Positions 58,770-64,000 of a stretch of 64,000 nucleotides of DNA are shown here, piece by piece. The DNA is from Phaseolus vulgaris (lineage: Eukaryota > Streptophyta > Magnoliopsida > Fabales > Fabaceae): positions 34,494,763 through 34,558,762 of the forward strand of contig NC_023756.2 in assembly GCF_000499845.2 (NCBI RefSeq), in the 5' to 3' direction. The notes beneath the pieces are model-generated. The model ran no database searches, had not been told where the DNA came from, and worked only from the letters and a program-made list of their open reading frames with translations. A program made the translations under genes and the position numbers. Positions within the stretch are counted from its first letter, which is position 1, and every line of letters starts with the position of its first letter.

Positions 58770-59755
58770 TGATGTGAATGCATCAACAAGAATACATGAT
58801 TCTTTGACATTCTTAGGAGCAACTTGAGTTGGTCATAAATGGCACCTTACTTAGAATTGGATCAATGTTCTAACTCAAGAACTCACCAAGACTTAGCACC
58901 AACCAAAACTCATATGGAAGTCCATATATTTTCAAATGGAATCAAACAACCAAGATTGAGAACAAAATTGAAATATACCGCTACTGTACCGAACAGAACA
59001 AAGGAAACAAAGCTGGAAACACAATTTTAATCAGTGCAAATGAAAGGAAACACTAAGCAAAGCTAAACTACCGAATGGAAATTGAAGGAATGAAAGAAGA
59101 ACACTTATAGAAAGGAGCTTGCTGGATTTTGAGACTTGGAGAAGCCATTCACGCCACTTGGAGCCTTGTTCCAAGATAAGTGATGGAGTGCCGCCACTTG
59201 AAGCTCACCATTGCTCACAAGATAAGGCAAAGGAAGAAGAAGACTCAAGACTCACAATTTCTCTCTAAATTTGAGTATAGTCTCTCTACTATAAAATTCC
59301 AATCTGAATTGTGAATGACCTAAGCCCTCCTTTTATAGGAACAAGGGTTGGTCATGAAGCTTACAACATAAGCTAACCAAAAGACTCTTCATATGCTACT
59401 TACTAATAGTGCCTAAATGAAGCATGAAGAGTACTCTTCTAGAAAATTCTAAACTAATGCCTAAAGATGCTTTTACTAAAGAGGTATCTAAGGTTTCCCT
59501 CTAAGCACCTTTCCTAAAAACTATGTATTTAAACATTCTATATTATTTACAAATTTATAAAAGAAACTATAAAGAGAGATATTTAAATGAAGCCTATTCT
59601 TGAAAACTTGTAGACTTCTTTGGCTTTAGGCTTGATCCTCTCTTTATTTTATGTCTTCTTTTAATTTTGAAAAGACTAGAAGGAAGAACTTCAAATGTGT
59701 AGGTGAATGACCTCTCCCTTCATTAATAAAAGCCTCCTTTATTTGATTCTCATCA
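58770..59755 (-). repeat. 3' LTR of the gag-only element
   Basis: 986 bp, TGATGTGAATGC to GATTCTCATCA. The distal half from about 59300 is almost identical to the 5' LTR, while the first 300 bp differ by several indels. TATA-like box CTATAAAAGGAGGG (minus, about 59327-59340). The gag frame ends inside it. Confidence 0.88.
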
Positions 59756-61155
59756 TACTCCTCGAGTTGGAGAGAATTCGTCCACGAATTCTGAATCCCT
59801 GCATATAACAAAGTCAGTTTAGTTTTACAATTAAAAGTGGAAGAAAAATGTAAACATGACTTATCATTTGTAAACAATGGGATTTCAGAAAAGGAGGTTC
59901 TATAAATCAACCAAGTTGGAAAAATTTGTTTGGGAATGATGATATCTTTTGGAAAAAGGCCTCTTAAATGGTGAAAACCATTAGGAGGTATGAAATCATC
60001 CCTAACACTTTTTAACCAAGATGGTGTTGAAATAGAAACCTTGGGTAATGAAAAAGATAAGGAAGGAAAACACCTTGGAGGTGAAAGGATAAGACTCATG
60101 TCAACTTGGCTTTCTTTGTCTTTTTCATTTTTACGTGAGGGAGGTGGGTGAGGTAGGTCTTGTTTTACCTTGTTTGTCATTAAGGTTTTTTGTGGACAAT
60201 GAAGAGCTATGTGCCCAAAACCTAAACATTTAAAACATTTTATATTGGAAGTTTTGGTAGGTGACTTAGGAGTAGAAGAATTTGTAGTAGAAACTTGTTT
60301 TGTAGACGTGGTTTTCAAAAGATATAATTCCATCTTGATGGCTATGCGAAGCACTTGCTTCAAAGAAGAGTACTCATTTAATTCTATAAATTCTCTAATA
60401 TCTCTTCTTAAACCACGGACAAACCATTTTATCTTTGACTTTTCATTAGCATGCATATTCATTTTAGTCAAAGTGGTTTCAAAATCTTTAAAGTATTCAT
60501 CTACCATCCTATGTCCTTGAGGAAGCCTTTGGAACTTCAACAAGTGTTCCTTTCTAGAATGAGGAACAAACCTCGCACGCATATACTCTTTCAAAGTATT
60601 CCAAGAAACCACGGGAGGTTTCTTGCGATACATAATGTCCATTACAATTGTACGCCACCATTCTTTGGCATAATCACTAAATTCTAAGGTGGCTAGCTTA
60701 TATTTGTGCTCATCAAGGATCTTATGGGTCTCAAATATTTGTTCACACTTAGCCTCCCAATCTAAATATACATTAGGATCACTAGAGCCATTGAAACAAG
60801 GAAGCTGGACCGAAGGTAGCCTAGCCTTTGCATTTCGGTAGTAGCCATCTTCATGAGCATGAGATGGTCTAAATCCATGAAAGTTGGGTTGAGGTCTCCT
60901 TCTTCTATGATCTTCTTCACGTCCATGATCATTGGAAGAGCCTCTTGATGAAGGTCTATGATGATGATGCTCTCCATGAATAGAATGAGAGGACCTAGCT
61001 TGCTTCATTTCAAGTCTTTGTAATCTTTCCTCCAACTTTCTTATAGCTTCATCATTGAGATTAATGGTTCGTTTTGCCTTTTTTAATTCATCAAGAGCAG
61101 CAGCTTTGCTAGAAGAATGCTGTTTGGAAGAACCACTGCTGTAATATGAAGCCAT
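59644..61155 (-). CDS. gag protein of the gag-only element, 503 aa
   Basis: Open from ATG 61155 to TAA-type stop at 59644. N-terminal coiled-coil (EAIRKLEERLQRLEMKQ), a His/Arg/Ser-rich linker, the Ty3 capsid domain (PCFNGSSDPNVYLDWEAKCEQI, YAKEWWRTIV, FKDFETTLTKMNMHANEKSK), one zinc knuckle CFKCLGFGHIALHC (about 60190-60235) and an unusual tail. The last roughly 50 residues (NSWTNSLQLEEYDENQ) match the end of the chromovirus pol, followed by 37 codons read from the LTR. So gag is spliced by deletion to the pol terminus. Intact frame suggests recent or selected activity. Confidence 0.85.
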   Translation of the reverse strand: MASYYSSGSSKQHSSSKAAALDELKKAKRTINLNDEAIRKLEERLQRLEMKQARSSHSIHGEHHHHRPSSRGSSNDHGREEDHRRRRPQPNFHGFRPSHAHEDGYYRNAKARLPSVQLPCFNGSSDPNVYLDWEAKCEQIFETHKILDEHKYKLATLEFSDYAKEWWRTIVMDIMYRKKPPVVSWNTLKEYMRARFVPHSRKEHLLKFQRLPQGHRMVDEYFKDFETTLTKMNMHANEKSKIKWFVRGLRRDIREFIELNEYSSLKQVLRIAIKMELYLLKTTSTKQVSTTNSSTPKSPTKTSNIKCFKCLGFGHIALHCPQKTLMTNKVKQDLPHPPPSRKNEKDKESQVDMSLILSPPRCFPSLSFSLPKVSISTPSWLKSVRDDFIPPNGFHHLRGLFPKDIIIPKQIFPTWLIYRTSFSEIPLFTNDKSCLHFSSTFNCKTKLTLLYAGIQNSWTNSLQLEEYDENQIKEAFINEGRGHSPTHLKFFLLVFSKLKEDIK

Positions 61156-62370
61156 GTATAAAGGAAAACAACAAACAACAAAACAACAAACAAAGTTAAG
61201 AAAACAAAGTTAGCAAAAAGTAATTTGGTAGCAAACTGCCGAAGTGAATTTGGCTTGACAAGAAGTCACTCTCAAAGAAATAATGTCCCTGCACCAATCT
61301 GATCTTGAGGTCTTGGAATCCTCAAATGAAAGATGTCAAAGCAAGGCATACCAATCTCAAAGCCAACCACAACAAAACCAATGAAGCAATAAAGACAAAC
61401 AAGAAAAGGTATAAGCAATGAAAGGCTATAACAAAAGGAAAACTAGATGTATGACAAACTCAAAGATTAATGAATAAAAGACAAGCAAGAAAATAAGGAA
61501 CTCAATGAAAAAGTAGGCACACAAAAGAATACCTAAAGAAAAGCACTAGAGTAGATGAAGAAAACAAAAACAAGCTACTGGAAAATATTTTTTATGCAAA
61601 CTGTGCTTGATGTTCACTGATTTAACTGGAATGATATAGAGCGAACTGGATTATGAAAATTTAACCACAGAAACTTCAAGATCTTATCTAAAAAATGGCA
61701 CTGGAATTACTCAAAAACAGTAAGCCAATTAATTGAGATAAAGTTTTCAAAATCTCTGCTAGATTACCGTATTTTTTTTGGCAGAATTGTACACTTTTCG
61801 TATTTTATTCATCATTTTTTGTGTACTTTGAATTTTTGAGTACTTCTTTTTTCTATGCTTTTATAACACTTTGAAGAACACAAATCCAGAATTTCAGAAT
61901 TTTCCAGTGAGTAAATCAATTGCAATAAGGAAAAACAGCAAGCACGTTTTCAGAAAACAGAGGAATCCTAACAGGAATGAAAAACAGAATTAAGAACTAG
62001 GAAAGTCATAATGGAAAATGATGTATAGGAACTTGTATAGGTCTAAAATACAAGTATGAACTCAATTCTAAAACAGAAAATGCACAAAGGATCAAGATAC
62101 AAATGCAGAAAACTGTATTACACCAAAGCAAGAAACAAAAAATGCAATAAATGTACTACAAGAACTGATGACATTCTTGGAAAAACATGACTATGACAAA
62201 ACTTGTATGGATTCAAAAAGGAAAAAACACAAACACTTGGTAGGCACAATTAAGAAAACAGCAAGAATACTCAATTATAATCCTAAAAACAGAAAAGAAA
62301 CAACAAGAAGATAGAGCTCTTGAATTAAAAGTGCAACACAACTCAAAATTAAACAAGAACAAACCTAAGA
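61156..62370 (-). other. leader of the gag-only element
   Basis: A-rich untranslated stretch between primer site and gag, with no defensible coding sequence on either strand. Packaging and dimer signals would be expected here but cannot be recognised by eye. Confidence 0.6.
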
Positions 62371-62384
62371 CTCATGATACCACA

Positions 62385-63418
62385 TGATGTGATTCCACTA
62401 GCACACTTTGAATGATTCTTGACATTCTTAGGAATCATCTTGAGTTGGTTAAGAGATAGGCACTTTATCATAGAATTGGATCAAGGTTCTATAATCAAGA
62501 ACTCACCAAAACTAGCACCAAACCCCAAACTCACATAGAAGTTCCATGTATTGTCAAATTGAACCGATTAAAATGGAACAAAAGGCAAGAATATCGAATA
62601 GAATTGCTGGAAACTGAAATTAAACCAAACAAACAGCAAGAAAAAGAAGAAGACACAACTATGAACAGCCAAGGCAAGGATGCACCGAAGCAAATTCAGA
62701 AACAAGATAGAAATACCGAACCAAAAAGAAGCTAAACATGTATTAGGAATTTCATTGAATATGGAGATGAAAGAAAGAAGAACTTATGGAGATGGATGCT
62801 TTGGTTTGATGATCACACCACTTAGAGGATGGTGACTCCAAGATGAGTGTGCAAGCCGCCACTTGAGGTAACCATAGAACTCTCAAGATAAGACTAATGA
62901 GGAAGGCACAAAGCTCTTCAATTCTCTCTCAATTTGAGTAGATTTTTCTTACTTCAATTTCCAAATCTGAATTGTGAATGACCTAAGCCCTCCTTTTATA
63001 GGAGTAAGGGCTGGTCATGAAGCTTACAACATAAGCTAACCAAAAGACTCTTCATATGCTACTTACTAATAGCGCCTAAATGAAGCATGAAGAGTACTCT
63101 TCTAGAAAATTCTAAACTAATGCCTAAAGATGCTTTTACAAAAGAGGTATCTAAGGTTTCCCTCTAAGCACCTTTCCTGAAAACTATGTATTTAAACATT
63201 CTATATTATTTACAAATTTATAAAAGAAACTATAAAGAGAGATATTTAAATGAAGCCTATTCTTGAAAACTTGTAGACTTCTTTGGCTTTAGGCTTGATC
63301 CTCTCTTTATTTTATGTCTTCTTTTAATTTTGAAAAGACTAGAAGGAAGAACTTCAAATGTGTAGGTGAACGACCTCTCCCTTCATTAATAAAAGCCTCC
63401 TTTATTTGATTCTCATCA
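62385..63418 (-). repeat. 5' LTR of the gag-only element
   Basis: 1034 bp, TGATGTGATTCC to GATTCTCATCA, with TATA-like box CTATAAAAGGAGGG (minus, about 62990-63003). Followed by AGACC. Confidence 0.88.
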
Positions 63419-63423
63419 AGACC

Positions 63424-64000
63424 TCATCCTTGTATTTGCCAATAGAAAAGGCTATGAGGACTTGCTTATTAACTATTATCTCCCCTTCTTCACTTAGCCA
63501 TTGAAGTTTATAGGGTTTGGCATGAGAGATAGTAGACAAGCCAAGTTTATCTACTACTCTTGTGCTAGCCACAATCGCACAACTCCCCCCATCCACTATT
63601 AAAGAACACAACTTATCATTGATGAGACATCTAGTATGGAAAATATGTTCTTTTTGACTTTCATCAAAGGGTTTCAAAACTTGGCCTAACTTTCGTCTCA
63701 CCACTAATAAGTCACCTTCACAAGGACTCTCACTCTCTTCTTCATTTGAGGATCTAGAGGGATTGGGAGACCTAGATCTTTGTGAACTATGGTCACTTAA
63801 AACTACCCCTTCATGCACCATCATGTTACGTTTGGAGGGACAATTGGAAGCAATATGACCAAAACCTAAGCATTTAAAGCATTTTCTACTTAAGGTTTTA
63901 GTTGGGGATTTAGGAGTGGAAGGTGAGGGTCTAAATTCTCTAAGTTTGTAAGTGAACTCTTTAAAATTTGAGGAAAAAGTTGAAGAAGTTTTGTTTTTGT
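63424..64000 (-). pseudogene. gag end and protease start of the CRM-like element (runs off the right edge)
   Basis: Minus strand from the edge: SPTKTLSRKCFKCLGFGHIA (zinc knuckle, about 63840-63890), an acidic Ser-rich linker, then the protease (RCLINDKLCSLIVDGGSCAI, with DGG at the active site; ASTRVVDKLGL; KQVLIAFSIGKYKDEV). It breaks at the AGACC insertion site and resumes at 58764. No stop seen in this part. Confidence 0.85.

Larger units (their letters stand above)
58770..63418 (-). mobile_element. gag-only LTR retrotransposon (TR-GAG type) of the CRM-like family
   Basis: 5' LTR 63418-62385, primer site TGGTATCATGAG (62382-62371), a leader of about 1.2 kb (62370-61156, AT-rich, no gene), gag 61155-59644 and 3' LTR 59755-58770. 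Perfect 5-bp duplications AGACC (58765-58769 and 63419-63423). No protease, RT or integrase. Its gag and LTRs resemble those of the chromovirus it entered, so it probably uses that family's enzymes. Confidence 0.93.
41595..64000 (-). mobile_element. CRM-like chromovirus (outer host element), interrupted twice and running off the right edge
   Basis: On the minus strand, from the right edge: the gag end and protease (64000-63424), an inserted gag-only element (58770-63418 plus duplicated AGACC), the rest of protease and linker (58764-58304), an inserted SIRE-like element (45017-58298), then RT, RNase H and integrase (45011-42496) and the 3' LTR (42495-41595). The reading across both insertions is continuous once the target duplications are discounted. 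The pol frame ends inside the 3' LTR, a feature known for the CRM clade. CRM membership is inferred; no chromodomain-like motif was checked. Confidence 0.85.

Overview
The window looks like nuclear DNA of a flowering plant, most likely a legume of the bean group. The reasons are two intron-containing genes with plant-type splice sites, AT-rich spacers, and plant lineages of LTR retrotransposons packed in nests. The genus is my inference. Only two genes look like functional host genes: a secreted pectate lyase (12812-14295, minus, 4 exons, 386 aa) and a plastid pyruvate kinase closely resembling PKP2 (30900-36513, plus, 12 exons, 577 aa). A broken second copy of the pectate lyase lies at about 38930-40146, so the kinase sits between two members of a local duplication.

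Region 1-12811 is mobile DNA, almost all read on the minus strand. It holds the 5' half of a Tat-like Ty3 element (1-4319), a truncated chromovirus-like LTR, a Ty1-copia pol fused to a Ty3 gag fragment, a degraded Tat pol, and a non-autonomous hAT element (10707-11802) with 8-bp target duplications. Region 14893-26293 holds a decayed TRIM element, LTR fragments, a nearly full-length Tat-like element with amber stops (about 17725-24228), a copia gag relic into which that element inserted, and an internally deleted copia element. Region 26294-30700 has no convincing gene. Region 36514-41594 holds a copia relic, a cluster of palindromic 15-mers, and the pectate lyase pseudogene, which is interrupted by a 382-bp TRIM.

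Region 41595-64000 is a Russian-doll nest. The outer layer is a CRM-like chromovirus (3' LTR 41595-42495, gag end at 64000). It was entered by a gag-only LTR element of its own family (58770-63418, target duplication AGACC) and by a SIRE-like element (45017-58298, target duplication CTATA). The SIRE-like element was entered by a second SIRE-like element (about 49300-56283). That one carries in its 5' LTR a solo Tat LTR (55130-56021, target duplication CAACC).

The most unusual finding is the SIRE-like pair. Both copies lack pol. Each keeps a copia-type gag plus an accessory ORF of about 382 aa. Both are studded with pairs of a near-palindromic 16-mer (AAACAATCGGTTGTTT and variants) in LTRs, leader-like spacers and even the gag coding region. 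A related LTR fragment at 16096-17715 has the same paired layout built from a different word (AACAGATTTATT).
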